From NCBI RefSeq assembly GCF_000585255.1, contig NZ_JANL01000042.1, positions 237,675-301,674 on the forward strand: a stretch of 64,000 nucleotides of DNA, written 5' to 3'. The position numbers and the translations under genes are program-made. Positions 10,597-20,247 of this stretch are shown piece after piece (the first letter of the stretch is position 1; each line of letters starts with the position of its first letter). The DNA comes from Alkalibacterium sp. AK22. GTDB taxonomy: Bacteria; Bacillota; Bacilli; Lactobacillales; Carnobacteriaceae_A. The notes under the pieces are model-generated. The model saw nothing but the letters and a program-made list of their open reading frames with translations, was not told the DNA's origin and made no database searches.

Positions 10597-11640
10597 TTAC
10601 CTTAAGTTCAAGTCTAAACCTGCATCTTCAATAAGGTTGCGAGTATCTTCAAAGTAGTTTCCAAGTTCCATAAGCGGCATATCCTGAAGCTGAAGCTCAT
10701 CCAGTCTGACCGCTTGCTCAAATGGAGGCTCGAGATCTCTGTTCATTGGAACCTCAAGAGATTCACCGACAAAGGCCAGCTGATTTTCCTCTTCCATCAA
10801 CCAGTCAAGGAAGATGTCAGCTGCTTCCGGATTTGGGCTGTTTGCTAAAAGACCTACACCTGCTGCATTGACAATGGCACCCATTTCGCCTTCACCCTGA
10901 TCAGTGTATACAAAACCGACGTTATTATCAGTTGGTTCCATTAGCTGCTGGTGATAATAGTAGTTGTTAACCAAGCCAAAGGCGTGAACTCCTTCACCAA
11001 CAGCTCTTCTAATGTCTCCGTGACCCTCAAAGATACCCGCTGCATTTTCCTGAATAGCATCGACCCATTCGCGTGTTCTCTCATCACCCCATTCGTGTCT
11101 CAAAGCGGACACGTTGGAAATCATACCACCATTTCCACCTCGAGTGATCGCAAATCCATTCGGAACATCCGAATAATCATTTTCGAGCAAATCTTCCATC
11201 CGATTCGGTACGTCTGCTTCGTCAATCATATCCTTATTGTAAATAAATCCGCGCGCTCTGGAAGATAAAGCAATCCATTCATTGTTTTCTGCACGATAGG
11301 CTGCTTCGATGGACTCCACATTTTCAGGTTCTGTCGAACGCAGCAAGTCTTCTCTGGCTAAGTATTCCATAGAACCGATGTCGTTTGAAATAAAGACGTC
11401 TGCCTGGACATTTCCACTCTCTTCCATAATCTGAAGTGGTTCTATACCGTGCAGGGCACTCACTTCTATACCCGTGTCTTCTTCAAATTTATCCAGCAAA
11501 TCTCCAACAAAAATCTCGTTTCGGGAGGAATAGACAACGAGTTCCTGAGCCTCTCCACCCGTTGTTCCTTCACTCTGACAACCCGCCAGTACAGTCAATG
11601 AAGCACCTGCAAATAAAAGCTTAAACATTGATTTATTCAT
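10597..11640 (-). CDS. Iron-binding lipoprotein of ABC transporter (FbpA type)
   Basis: Periplasmic-type binding protein anchored as a lipoprotein: a short signal peptide ends at LAGC, giving lipidated Cys21. The 347-residue protein belongs to the class of extracellular solute-binding proteins that includes FbpA; the adjacent tyrosines in NNYYYH (about residues 225-230) match the Tyr pair that binds ferric iron in FbpA. The ATG is preceded by GGTGG at 9 bases. It has its own promoter (-35 TTGACG 11719-11724, -10 TATCCT 11696-11701, 17-base spacer, minus strand) with a Fur-like box just downstream, and is followed by the permease. Confidence 0.88.
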   Translation of the reverse strand: MNKSMFKLLFAGASLTVLAGCQSEGTTGGEAQELVVYSSRNEIFVGDLLDKFEEDTGIEVSALHGIEPLQIMEESGNVQADVFISNDIGSMEYLAREDLLRSTEPENVESIEAAYRAENNEWIALSSRARGFIYNKDMIDEADVPNRMEDLLENDYSDVPNGFAITRGGNGGMISNVSALRHEWGDERTREWVDAIQENAAGIFEGHGDIRRAVGEGVHAFGLVNNYYYHQQLMEPTDNNVGFVYTDQGEGEMGAIVNAAGVGLLANSPNPEAADIFLDWLMEEENQLAFVGESLEVPMNRDLEPPFEQAVRLDELQLQDMPLMELGNYFEDTRNLIEDAGLDLNLR

Positions 11641-11668
11641 AAATCATGACCACCTTTTCCTTTTTAAT

Positions 11669-11683
11669 TGAGAACGATTATCA
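11669..11683 (-). promoter_or_regulatory. Fur-like box upstream of the iron-binding protein gene
   Basis: The plus-strand 15-mer TGAGAACGATTATCA is a degenerate 7-1-7 inverted repeat resembling the Fur box TGATAATnATTATCA. It lies just downstream of the -10 box at 11696-11701, where a bound repressor would block initiation. A near-identical copy precedes the ATPase gene. Confidence 0.7.
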
Positions 11684-11695
11684 ATCTCAAATAAA

Positions 11696-11724
11696 AGGAT
11701 ACTCGAAACTTTTGCTTACGTCAA
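11696..11724 (-). promoter_or_regulatory. Promoter of the iron-binding protein-permease genes
   Basis: On the minus strand, -35 TTGACG (11719-11724), a 17-base spacer and -10 TATCCT (11696-11701) sit in the 121-base gap after the ATPase gene, so the last two genes can be transcribed independently. Confidence 0.6.
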
Positions 11725-11761
11725 TATTTTTGTTGTTCTATTCACAAGTCAATGTTCATTT

Positions 11762-12823
11762 TTATTCGATGACAGTAATGTCATTGCTTGATATGTCAAA
11801 TCTTACCTGTTCATTGACTTCTATATCAAAACTAATTGGTGCATTAATGAGCAATGGGGTCGGGGCCAGACCTCTATGACCTTCCGCTGTCAGATGAATT
11901 TCCTGAGAGTCGCCCCCGTAGACAATACGGTCGACAAAACCGCTGTACCTGCCCGTTTCAGATACCGAAATATTCTCAGGCCGGATAGACAGCATCACTT
12001 TTGAATGAGGAGACTGAAGCACAGCCGGCATCTGGTCAAAAGTCCCGACACTGGTCTCGATACCTGTGCCCGTTGAGTCGACAATTCCTTGAAGTAGATT
12101 TGTTTTCCCTACAAACTGAGCTACAAAGCAGTTGGATGGACAACGATACAATTCTTTGGGAGTAGACACTTGCTGTATCATTCCCTCTTTCATTACTACA
12201 ATCTTGTCGGCTACCGCAAAGGCATCTTTTTGGTCATGGGTCACAATGATAGCTGTTGCATTTGCTTTTTTCAATATAGCAGAGATATCGTAGCGCATTT
12301 TTTCTCTCAAACCGGCATCGATATTACTGAACGGCTCGTCCAGAAGAATGACGTGGGGTCTAGGGGCCAGTGCTCTTGCTATAGCTACACGTTGTTGTTG
12401 CCCGCCGGATAGTCTAGACGGAACCGATTCAGCATAATCTTCCAACTCTACCAGTTCAAGCATTTCTTTTACTCGCTGAATTTTCTGACTTCTTTTCATG
12501 TGCTTTAATCCAAACATGATATTTTTAGCAACGGTCATATGGGGAAACAGCGCATGTTCCTGAAAGACCATACCGATCCCTCTTTTTTCGGCAGGGGTCA
12601 CACTTGACTCAGATACGATATACTCTTTGTCAATTTGAATCGTACCCTCACATGGGTTTTCAAAACCCGCAATCATCCTCAATGCTGTGGTCTTGCCGCA
12701 TCCACTTGGGCCTAGCAAAGAGACAATCTCACCTTTATTTATACTGAAGCTGACCTGATTGACTGCTGGCGCCAAGTTTCCACCAAAGCGTTTCGTCAGG
12801 TTATTGATATGAATAAATGTCAT
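11762..12823 (-). CDS. Iron(III) ABC transporter ATPase (FbpC type)
   Basis: A 353-residue ATPase powering the iron transporter. It has Walker A GPSGCGKTT (38-46), the signature LSGGQQQR, Walker B VILLDEPFSN and a C-terminal TOBE-like domain (about 270-353) typical of FbpC/PotA-type ATPases. The ATG at 12823 follows AGGAG; the longer reading from 12874 would start inside the Fur-like box. It is first in the minus-strand order ATPase, binding protein, permease. An extended -10 (TGC-TATACT, 12883-12891) precedes it, with the Fur-like box in between. Confidence 0.9.
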   Translation of the reverse strand: MTFIHINNLTKRFGGNLAPAVNQVSFSINKGEIVSLLGPSGCGKTTALRMIAGFENPCEGTIQIDKEYIVSESSVTPAEKRGIGMVFQEHALFPHMTVAKNIMFGLKHMKRSQKIQRVKEMLELVELEDYAESVPSRLSGGQQQRVAIARALAPRPHVILLDEPFSNIDAGLREKMRYDISAILKKANATAIIVTHDQKDAFAVADKIVVMKEGMIQQVSTPKELYRCPSNCFVAQFVGKTNLLQGIVDSTGTGIETSVGTFDQMPAVLQSPHSKVMLSIRPENISVSETGRYSGFVDRIVYGGDSQEIHLTAEGHRGLAPTPLLINAPISFDIEVNEQVRFDISSNDITVIE

Positions 12824-12858
12824 AATAAAACTCCTAATCTTATCTGATCGTCCTTTAT

Positions 12859-12873
12859 TGAGAAAGATTATCA
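12859..12873 (-). promoter_or_regulatory. Fur-like box upstream of the iron ABC ATPase gene
   Basis: The plus-strand 15-mer TGAGAAAGATTATCA differs by one base from the box before the binding-protein gene. It sits immediately downstream of a minus-strand extended -10 (TGC-TATACT, 12883-12891), consistent with iron-dependent repression. Confidence 0.7.
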
Positions 12874-13036
12874 ATTAAAAAAAGTATAGCACAGATTGTG
12901 AACAAATAACATACGTCTCCTTATTTTGGCTCATTAAATTCATAGAATCATAAAATTCGGTTCTTGCCTGTTCACAGCAGACAGAATCATGGTAAACTGA
13001 TTAATAGTGCAGCATGTGAGCTAAGGAGGAAATAAG

Positions 13037-13636
13037 TTGACGGAAATAGTTGTAATCATAATAGCCTATCTGCTGGGCTCTATCCCTTCGGGGGTCTGGG
13101 TCGGGCAGCTGTTCTTTCAAACTGATATCAGACAGCATGGCAGTGGCAGTTCCGGCACAACCAATACTTTCAGGGTACTTGGAAAAAATGCGGGAACGGT
13201 TGTATTAATTTTAGACATAGCCAAAGGAACAGTAGCAGCGCTTCTGCCTCTCTGGTTCGGTCTTTCGCTTCATCCAATGATTGTCGGTATCTTTGCTGTC
13301 ATTGGACATGTCTATCCTATATTTGCCGGTTTTAAGGGCGGAAAAGCAGTCGCTACAAGCGCCGGGATTGTATTAGGTGCTCAGCCTCTACTTGCTTTAA
13401 TCTTACTAATTATTTGGGCAGGAATTTTATATAGTTCTAGCATGGTCAGTCTAGCCAGCATCATTACGGCAATTATTGCCGCTCTGGCTTCTCTCTTTTT
13501 AGGAGATCTGGTTTTTGCAGTCATTATATGGGCAGCTATGATCCTGGTCCTGGTCCGCCACCGTTCAAATATCGAACGGATTAAAAAAGGCGAGGAAAAT
13601 CGTGTTCCCTTTGGGCGGAAACCTTCGGGTAACTGA
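13037..13636 (+). CDS. plsY: Glycerol-3-phosphate acyltransferase PlsY
   Basis: PlsY transfers the acyl group from acyl-phosphate to glycerol-3-phosphate, the first acylation of phospholipid synthesis in the membrane. The 199-residue protein has about five hydrophobic helices and the three family motifs: GSIPSGVWVG near the N-terminus, GSGSSGTTNTFRVLG, and GHVYPIFAGFKGGKAVATSAG. The TTG at 13037 is preceded by AAGGAGG at 7 bases. It is monocistronic with a near-perfect palindromic terminator. In many relatives it lies next to and divergent from parE; here the iron transporter separates them. Confidence 0.95.
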   Translation: MTEIVVIIIAYLLGSIPSGVWVGQLFFQTDIRQHGSGSSGTTNTFRVLGKNAGTVVLILDIAKGTVAALLPLWFGLSLHPMIVGIFAVIGHVYPIFAGFKGGKAVATSAGIVLGAQPLLALILLIIWAGILYSSSMVSLASIITAIIAALASLFLGDLVFAVIIWAAMILVLVRHRSNIERIKKGEENRVPFGRKPSGN

Positions 13637-13659
13637 CCTTGCAAAAGAGCGAACATCCA

Positions 13660-13699
13660 AAAAAAAACCGGCAAGGATAATTATCCTTGCCGGTTTTTT
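13660..13699. terminator. Bidirectional terminator between plsY and the GGDEF gene
   Basis: A perfect palindromic hairpin (stem about 17 bp, centred at 13680/13681) is flanked by an A run and a T run, and serves both convergent genes. Confidence 0.92.
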
Positions 13700-13736
13700 G
13701 TATGCAATTATCACATAAAAACTTCAGTTTATCGGC

Positions 13737-14768
13737 TTAAGTGACATTGTGACGATCCAAAGTAACCGCATCTAAAGACAAACCGATTACACAGTTTTTT
13801 CCTTGAGCTTTGGCACAATACAAGTTCATGTCTGATTCAGTAACCAGATCTTCAAGTGTCTGACCACCTTGATAAAGGGCAAAACCGATACTGACTGAAA
13901 CAGCTTCATTTGTTAAGAACTCATTGTGAATCACTGCCACACGGCAGTTCTCAAGGGTCAGCTTGGCTGCTTCAATAGAGCAAACAGGCAAGATTAGAAG
14001 GAATTCTTCTCCTCCATATCGACCAACCATTCCTTGCGTACCTAAGCTGTCTTTAAGCGCCTTGGCTGTTTCTTTGAGAACATAGTCTCCAAAAACATGC
14101 CCTTTACTGTCATTGATTTGCTTGAAGTCATCTATATCGACCATTGCCACAATTAAAGGTTCTTTATTTATTCCACTTAAGGACATTTGCGCCTTCAGCT
14201 GACCCATTATCGACCGGCGGTTAAAGATACCTGTCAATTCATCCTGATCCATTAATTCGATGAGAGTGGCTGCCAGGTCTTCCAGATTTTCTTCCTTTTC
14301 TTTCCTCCAGGTAATGTCAAACACAATTCCCGAAGCAAACAAGGGAGACCCGTCCGCTAGCCTTCTCGTCACTTTTCCCCTGTCATAGTACCATTTCCAG
14401 CTGCCATCTTTGGCCCTTATCCGGTACTCCACTTCGTATACAGACGTACTGCCATTAAGATGCTCGGCCATTTGACTCATAATCCTGTCATAGTCGTCAG
14501 GATGCAGCCGACTGGTAAAAAAATCATAAGGAACTTTCTCAGGCAGTTCCTCTTTAGTATACCCCAAAGCCTGTGCCTTGAGCGGGTTAAACATGACTTC
14601 GTTGGTCTGAACATTCCAGTACCAGTGTCCCAAATTGCCTTTCCAGGGATAATCTAGCCGAACTTGCGCTTCTTTTTCTTTCAGCAGTTCCTGAATAAAG
14701 ACTGCCTGTGAATCAATCTGGTCAATCAGTTCTTCTCTGGATAGCTCATCAACTGAATATTTCCTCAT
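13737..14768 (-). CDS. PAS-GGDEF diguanylate cyclase
   Basis: Predicted cyclic-di-GMP synthase of 343 residues with no membrane segment. A short coiled N-terminus precedes a PAS_3-type sensor domain (about 45-157) and a GGDEF domain (about 172-335). The signature is GGEEF at 252-256, which retains catalytic competence, and the substrate-binding DIDDFKQINDSKGH is intact. The inhibitory I-site RxxD normally five residues before the signature is absent (GTQG there), so product inhibition is probably lost. The start has GAGG upstream and lies 26 bases after hslU, so co-transcription is likely. The position after hslU is commonly held by codY in Bacilli. Confidence 0.9.
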   Translation of the reverse strand: MRKYSVDELSREELIDQIDSQAVFIQELLKEKEAQVRLDYPWKGNLGHWYWNVQTNEVMFNPLKAQALGYTKEELPEKVPYDFFTSRLHPDDYDRIMSQMAEHLNGSTSVYEVEYRIRAKDGSWKWYYDRGKVTRRLADGSPLFASGIVFDITWRKEKEENLEDLAATLIELMDQDELTGIFNRRSIMGQLKAQMSLSGINKEPLIVAMVDIDDFKQINDSKGHVFGDYVLKETAKALKDSLGTQGMVGRYGGEEFLLILPVCSIEAAKLTLENCRVAVIHNEFLTNEAVSVSIGFALYQGGQTLEDLVTESDMNLYCAKAQGKNCVIGLSLDAVTLDRHNVT

Positions 14769-14794
14769 GTGTTCCTCGCTTTTTTCCGGCCTGA

Positions 14795-16219
14795 TTACAG
14801 AATATAACGGCTCAGATCTCTATCTTCTACAATATGCCCAATCTTTTCTTCCACATATTTCTGCGTGATCTTCACTTCTCCCATGCTCATATCAGGCGAT
14901 TCAAAAAGCAAGTCCTCTAGCAAACGCTCCAGAATCGTATGCAGACGTCTAGCACCGATATTTTCTGTAGATTCATTTACTTCAAAAGCAATATGAGCAA
15001 TTTTTTCAATTGCATCCATAGTGAAGACAACTTCAATGTTTTCAGTTCCCAAAAGCTCGCGGTACTGCTTGACTAGGGCATTTTGAGGTTCTGTAAGAAT
15101 TTTGACGAAATCATCCGCTGTCAGATCATTCAGTTCAACACGAATTGGGAATCGGCCCTGAAGTTCCGGTATCAGATCACTCGGCTTGGACAAGTGGAAA
15201 GCACCAGAACCAATAAAGAGAATATGATCCGTATTAACATTGCCGTATTTCGTCTTGACACTGGATCCTTCAACGATAGGTAATATGTCTCTTTGTACCC
15301 CTTCGCGGGAAACCTGTCCACTGCTTTGCTGACCTTTTGACGTGATTTTGTCTATTTCATCAATAAAAATAATACCGGCATTTTCCGTCAGGTGTACGGC
15401 ATCGGAATGGATGTCTTCTGTATTGATCAGCTTGTCCGCCTCTTCTTCCGTAAAGATTTCTACCGCTTCTTTAACGGTAACCTTGCGCTTGACTTTTTTG
15501 GACGGTGAGAGCTGCCCCAGCGTTTCTGACAGGTCGATGCCCATCTGTTCCATAGGTGCACTCATCGGATTATTTGGCGTCTGTTTCTTTTCTTCAACTT
15601 TGATCTCGACTTCTCTGCTGTCAAGTATCCCCTTGGCTATCTGCTCTTTAAGCTCGTTACGCTTGGATGAGATTTCAGACGTTACGGTTTCTTCTTCTTC
15701 ACCCGCATCCTGAGCAAACTGGTTGGGGTCCATGCCCATGTTTCTGAACATGCCGGCCAGCGGATTATGATCCTGACTGCTTTTTTCTTTTTTTATTCCA
15801 GGAGCAAGGGCTTTGGCCACACGGTCGATCGCACGCTTTTCAGCCTGTCCTCTCACACTCTTACGGTACTCTTCTTTGACCAGTTGAATTGATGCTTCAG
15901 TCAAATCTCTGACCATTGATTCAACGTCACGTCCGATGTATCCGACCTCTGTGAATTTTGTTGCCTCAACTTTGATGAAGGGAGCATCAACAATAGCGGC
16001 CAGACGTCTGGCAATCTCTGTTTTACCAATACCTGTTGCCCCGATCATCAGAATATTTTTGGGCGTAATTTCTTTTTGCATGTCCGGATCCAGCTTCAGT
16101 CTACGGTAACGATTTCGAAGTGCTACCGCTACAGCTTTCTTGGCATCTTTCTGGCCTACGATATATTCGTCCAGTCGATGGACAATTTCTTTAGGTGTCA
16201 AGTCATTTCTAGCTCTCAT
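14795..16219 (-). CDS. hslU: ATP-dependent protease ATPase subunit HslU (ClpY)
   Basis: AAA+ unfoldase that feeds substrates into the HslV peptidase. The 474-residue protein has Walker A GATGIGKT (60-67), the pore loop GYIGRD, the intermediate domain (about 110-235), Walker [10 protein letters not shown] and a C-terminal end YIL that inserts into HslV. The ATG at 16219 is preceded by AAGGAGA overlapping the hslV stop region; the gap to hslV is 11 bases. Operon xerC-hslV-hslU is conserved in Firmicutes. Confidence 0.96.
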   Translation of the reverse strand: MRARNDLTPKEIVHRLDEYIVGQKDAKKAVAVALRNRYRRLKLDPDMQKEITPKNILMIGATGIGKTEIARRLAAIVDAPFIKVEATKFTEVGYIGRDVESMVRDLTEASIQLVKEEYRKSVRGQAEKRAIDRVAKALAPGIKKEKSSQDHNPLAGMFRNMGMDPNQFAQDAGEEEETVTSEISSKRNELKEQIAKGILDSREVEIKVEEKKQTPNNPMSAPMEQMGIDLSETLGQLSPSKKVKRKVTVKEAVEIFTEEEADKLINTEDIHSDAVHLTENAGIIFIDEIDKITSKGQQSSGQVSREGVQRDILPIVEGSSVKTKYGNVNTDHILFIGSGAFHLSKPSDLIPELQGRFPIRVELNDLTADDFVKILTEPQNALVKQYRELLGTENIEVVFTMDAIEKIAHIAFEVNESTENIGARRLHTILERLLEDLLFESPDMSMGEVKITQKYVEEKIGHIVEDRDLSRYIL

Positions 16220-16230
16220 AATCAGTCTCC

Positions 16231-16770
16231 TTACAGTTTTTCTGTTACGATATTGTGATTGGTGTATACACAGATATCTGCAGCTACAGTCAGGCTGTCT
16301 CTGGCAATTTCTTCAGCAGTCAGAGAAGCTCCATGCTTTTTCAAAGCTCTGGCAGCAGACAAGGCAAAGTTTCCGCCTGAACCAATACCTAAAATGCCAT
16401 CATCAGGCTGGATGACTTCTCCATTACCTGATATCAGAAGCATCTGTTCTTTGTTCATAACGATCAGCAGCGCCTCAAGGTTGCGCATCATCTTATCTGT
16501 ACGCCATTCCTGTGCTAGCTCTACCGCCGCACGCATCAGATGACCGTTATACTGATTTAAATACCCTTCAAATTTTTCCTCAAGAGTAAACGCGTCAGCT
16601 ACACTGCCGGCAAAGCCGACCAGCACTTCGTTATTGTAGATTTTACGCACTTTTCGCGCTTTCCCTTTCATGACGACTTGTTCGCCCATTGTAACTTGGC
16701 CATCGCCAGCCATGGCACATTCACCGTTGTGATGGATTGCCAGTATAGTTGTTGCATGAAATTCAGTCAT
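16231..16770 (-). CDS. hslV: ATP-dependent protease peptidase subunit HslV (ClpQ)
   Basis: Proteasome-like threonine/serine peptidase of the HslVU complex. The 179-residue protein starts [10 protein letters not shown]. As in Bacillus ClpQ (MSSFHATTI), a five-residue extension precedes the TTI that forms the N-terminus in Gram-negative HslV, so Thr2 is the likely nucleophile after Met removal. GDGQVT and GSGG motifs are present. The ATG at 16770 has GGAGG at 7 bases; a longer reading from 16800 would bury that site. hslU follows after 11 bases. A possible promoter (-35 TTGACA, -10 TACATT) lies in the gap after xerC. Confidence 0.95.
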   Translation of the reverse strand: MTEFHATTILAIHHNGECAMAGDGQVTMGEQVVMKGKARKVRKIYNNEVLVGFAGSVADAFTLEEKFEGYLNQYNGHLMRAAVELAQEWRTDKMMRNLEALLIVMNKEQMLLISGNGEVIQPDDGILGIGSGGNFALSAARALKKHGASLTAEEIARDSLTVAADICVYTNHNIVTEKL

Positions 16771-16911
16771 AAGTTTACCTCCAAATATAAGTTGGCTCAT
16801 TCAATTACAGTTGCGCGGGACGATACCTGCTCTTTACTTTCAAGCAAACAGTCGACACCGACTCAGACAATGTACAAAAAAACGGCCATAGATGTCAAGG
16901 ATGCCAACCCT

Positions 16912-17808
16912 TCAGGCTCGGGGGTGGAAAGAGTTGTAGTCCCTCTGCAGATGCTCTGTTGTTACATGCGTATACACTTGTGTTGATGAGATACTTTTGT
17001 GTCCGAGGAGTTCCTGCACCGTACGGATATCTGCACCATTATTCATCAGGTGCGTGGCAAAAGTATGCCTAAGCATGTGGGGAGAAATTTTATTTGTCAA
17101 ACTGCTTTTTTTAATCAGCTGTGTCAGGACATACTGAATCCCATTTTGAGTAATCGGGTCTCCATGATGACTGACAAAGACGTAAGTATGATCTTTCCCA
17201 TGCCTGCCTGTTAGCTCTTTTCGGCCTTGCTTCAGATAGCTTCTCAGCGCTTCACTGGCATAGTGTCCAAAAGGAATATAACGTTCCCTGTTTCCCTTGC
17301 CCTTTACCAGCAGCATACCCATATCAAAGTCCAGATCAGCCAGCTGTATGCTCTGACACTCGCTTACGCGGATACCTGTACCGTAGAGCAGTTCCAGCAA
17401 TGCCTGATTTCTCTGTTCCAGCGGCTTGTCCCCTTGGGCTGCCTCAAAAAGAGCAGACATTTCTGCTTCATAAAAAAAGGTAGGCAGGCGGGAACCCTTG
17501 TTTTTAACCTGCAAATAAGAGAAGGGATTGTCTTCAATGATCTCGTTGTTCAGCAAAAACTGGTAAAAAGCGCGCAAACTTGATATTTTTCGGGAAATAG
17601 AGGCCCGGGAATACTTCTGATCTGTCAGTTCGCTTAAATAAATACGGGCATCCGCCAGTTCAACGTCCAGCAACTCTCCGCCGCCAGTGTCTGTCAGAAA
17701 ATCAGAAAAAGACCGAATATCATCAGTATAGGCCTGGCACGTATGACCAGAGTAGTGCCGTTCATTTTTTAGATACTGCGAGAACAGCTCCAAGCATTTC
17801 ATGTTCAT
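16912..17808 (-). CDS. xerC: Tyrosine recombinase XerC
   Basis: Site-specific recombinase that resolves chromosome dimers at dif. The 298-residue protein has an N-terminal SAM-like core-binding domain (about 5-90) and a catalytic domain with the complete set Arg147, Lys171, His244, Arg247, His270 and the nucleophile Tyr279. The ATG is preceded by GGAGG at 8 bases. It lies between topA and hslV, the standard topA-(trmFO)-xerC-hslVU neighbourhood, though trmFO is missing here. Confidence 0.93.
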   Translation of the reverse strand: MNMKCLELFSQYLKNERHYSGHTCQAYTDDIRSFSDFLTDTGGGELLDVELADARIYLSELTDQKYSRASISRKISSLRAFYQFLLNNEIIEDNPFSYLQVKNKGSRLPTFFYEAEMSALFEAAQGDKPLEQRNQALLELLYGTGIRVSECQSIQLADLDFDMGMLLVKGKGNRERYIPFGHYASEALRSYLKQGRKELTGRHGKDHTYVFVSHHGDPITQNGIQYVLTQLIKKSSLTNKISPHMLRHTFATHLMNNGADIRTVQELLGHKSISSTQVYTHVTTEHLQRDYNSFHPRA

Positions 17809-17948
17809 TTCTCTAACCTCCGCTCTTTATATTCTATCATACTTGGCAGCTATTAGACTATCACTATATATGCTTGCTATCGACCAGCTTAAACAAGTTG
17901 TCCAATACTTGTAAAATGACCCGCACATGTCCTCTCAGCCTGCACGGC

Positions 17949-17992
17949 AAAAGCCATGCAACTGATAGAAAACATCAGCTGCATGGCTTCAG
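17949..17992 (-). terminator. Terminator of topA
   Basis: A stem of about 16 bp (AAGCCATGCA.. pairing with ..TGCATGGCTT) is followed on the minus strand by TTTT just beyond the topA stop codon. Confidence 0.85.
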
Positions 17993-18006
17993 ATTATAGT
18001 TTATTC

Positions 18007-20076
18007 TTACTTTTGCGGCGCTTCCTCATAGTCACATTGAGAACACTTGACCTGGCTCTGCTTTTTAGTCGTTTTTTCAACAAGGTAATGATTACACTTG
18101 GGACAATCCCGTCCAATAGGTTTGTCCCATGAGGTAAACTCACAGTCCGGATAATGTTCACAGCCGTAAAAAATACGATTTTTCTTGGACTTTCTCTCTA
18201 CTACTTCACCTTTTTTACATTTCGGGCAGGTGACTCCAATCTTTTTAACGATAGCTTTAGTATTACGGCAGTCAGGAAAATTAGAACAGGCATAAAACTT
18301 ACCGTAGCGTCCCATCTTGATGACCATTGGCGACCCACATTTTTCACAGTCGAAACCAGCCGGCTCATCCTCAATCTCTACTTCTTCCATTTCCTTTTCA
18401 GCCTTGTCAACCTCCTGCTTGAAAGGACGGTAGAACTGGTCAATCAGTTCAATCCATTCCTTCTTACCTTCTTCAACTGCATCCAGATCTTTTTCCATGT
18501 CAGCTGTAAAGTTGACGTCCACAATATTAGGGAAAAACTCTTCGATGATTTCGTTGACAATCCCACCAAGCTCTGTAGGTTCAAAGCGTTTGTTCTTTAA
18601 GGTGACATAATAACGTCTTTGGATCGTTTCAAGTGTAGGAGCGTAGGTTGATGGACGTCCCACACCATTCTCCTCAAGTGTTTTAATCAGCGTTGCTTCA
18701 CTGTACCGGGCTGGAGGCTGCGTGAAGTGCTGGTTCGGCTCTAGTGATTCGAGCTTTAATGCATCCCCTTCTTGTAAATCTGGCAGCATATTGTCTTTTT
18801 CTTTTTTACTTTCAGCATAAACCATCTGGTAACCCTTGAACTTGATTTTAGATCCGTTGGCTCTGAAAGTCACATCGTTTTGCTCGATATCCACCCGCAT
18901 CGTGTCATATATAGCCGGTTTCATCTGACTGGCAATAAAGCGGGACCAAATCAGCGAATAGAGCTTAAACTGATCCTTACTCAAGTACTGTTTAATGTCT
19001 TCCGGTTTACGTGCGGCACTGGTTGGACGAATGGCCTCGTGAGCATCCTGTGCACCGCTTTTCTTTGTCTGCTTTTTCGGCTTGGACTGCGCAAACTCCT
19101 CACCATATTCATTCACAATCAGTTCATTGGCCTCAGCTTTAGCTGTTTCAGATAAACGTGTAGAATCTGTACGCATATAAGTGATCAGTCCGACTGCGCC
19201 TCCACGACCAAGAGATATTCCTTCGTACAGCTGCTGCGCAATCATCATTGTCTTACGGGTACGGAAGTTGATTTTACCTGCTGCTTCTTGCTGCAGACTA
19301 CTGGTGGTAAATGCCGGATGCGGATTGCGTTTACGTTCCTTTTTGACTACTTTCTTTACATCAAATGTTTCTTTCTGATTAATTTTACCTAGTACATCCT
19401 GGACGGCCGCATTATCAGGCAAGTCTGCTTTTTTACCGTTCAGACCATAAAAGCTGGCTTTAAATTTCTTGCGGTCTTTTTGAAAATTAGCCTCTAGTGA
19501 CCAATATTCTTCCGGTTCAAAGGTTTTGATTTCATTCTCACGGTCACAGATCATTTTCAAAGCAACAGACTGTACACGTCCGGCACTTAGGCCTCTCTTA
19601 ACTTTTTTCCACAAGAGCGGACTGATCTGATACCCAACAATCCGGTCCAGGACTCGTCTAGCCTGCTGTGAATCAATCAGATCTTCATTTAGATGTCTAG
19701 GGTTTTTAAGGGCCGTTTTCACAGCATCTTTCGTAATTTCATTGAAGACTACTCGATTTTTTTCTTCATTATCGAGTTTAAGCAAGAAACTTAAATGCCA
19801 GGCGATTGCTTCCCCTTCTCTATCCGGGTCGGCTGCGAGAAAGACTTTTTCTGCCTTCTTGGCATGCTTTTTCAGATCCTTGATAACTGGACCTTTACCT
19901 CTGATGGTAATATAATCCGGTTCATAATTATTTTCAAAATCTACACCCATCCGACTTTTTGGCAAGTCACGAATATGACCTAAACTGGCAACGACCTTGT
20001 AGTTACGTCCTAGATATTTTTCAATGGTTTTTGCTTTAGCTGGTGACTCCACTATTACTAAATATTTGAAAGCCAA
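18007..20076 (-). CDS. topA: DNA topoisomerase I (TopA)
   Basis: Type IA topoisomerase that relaxes negative supercoils. The 689-residue protein begins with the TOPRIM domain ([15 protein letters not shown]), has the active-site Tyr in [14 protein letters not shown], and ends with three zinc-ribbon modules ([39 protein letters not shown]). The TTG at 20076 is chosen because AGGAG lies 9 bases upstream and the protein then begins like Bacillus TopA; the ATG at 20103 would place that site in the coding region. A promoter (TTGACA, 18-base spacer, TATGAT) lies upstream. Confidence 0.96.
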   Translation of the reverse strand: MAFKYLVIVESPAKAKTIEKYLGRNYKVVASLGHIRDLPKSRMGVDFENNYEPDYITIRGKGPVIKDLKKHAKKAEKVFLAADPDREGEAIAWHLSFLLKLDNEEKNRVVFNEITKDAVKTALKNPRHLNEDLIDSQQARRVLDRIVGYQISPLLWKKVKRGLSAGRVQSVALKMICDRENEIKTFEPEEYWSLEANFQKDRKKFKASFYGLNGKKADLPDNAAVQDVLGKINQKETFDVKKVVKKERKRNPHPAFTTSSLQQEAAGKINFRTRKTMMIAQQLYEGISLGRGGAVGLITYMRTDSTRLSETAKAEANELIVNEYGEEFAQSKPKKQTKKSGAQDAHEAIRPTSAARKPEDIKQYLSKDQFKLYSLIWSRFIASQMKPAIYDTMRVDIEQNDVTFRANGSKIKFKGYQMVYAESKKEKDNMLPDLQEGDALKLESLEPNQHFTQPPARYSEATLIKTLEENGVGRPSTYAPTLETIQRRYYVTLKNKRFEPTELGGIVNEIIEEFFPNIVDVNFTADMEKDLDAVEEGKKEWIELIDQFYRPFKQEVDKAEKEMEEVEIEDEPAGFDCEKCGSPMVIKMGRYGKFYACSNFPDCRNTKAIVKKIGVTCPKCKKGEVVERKSKKNRIFYGCEHYPDCEFTSWDKPIGRDCPKCNHYLVEKTTKKQSQVKCSQCDYEEAPQK

Positions 20077-20167
20077 AATTAAGGCTCCTCTCCTTAAATG
20101 CATTCCCTGTCGCTGTTCATTTTATATTATTAAGGGACATTTCTTTTTATATAAAGAATCGTTTACC

Positions 20168-20197
20168 ATCATATGCCATATTAATCAGCTTTGTCAA
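20168..20197 (-). promoter_or_regulatory. Promoter of topA
   Basis: On the minus strand, -35 TTGACA (20192-20197), an 18-base spacer and -10 TATGAT (20168-20173) lie about 90 bases before the TTG start. Confidence 0.65.
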
Positions 20198-20247
20198 CTT
20201 CAAAGACATTTTTTTGTTAATTCATTCACTAATTGAACGGTTATACA

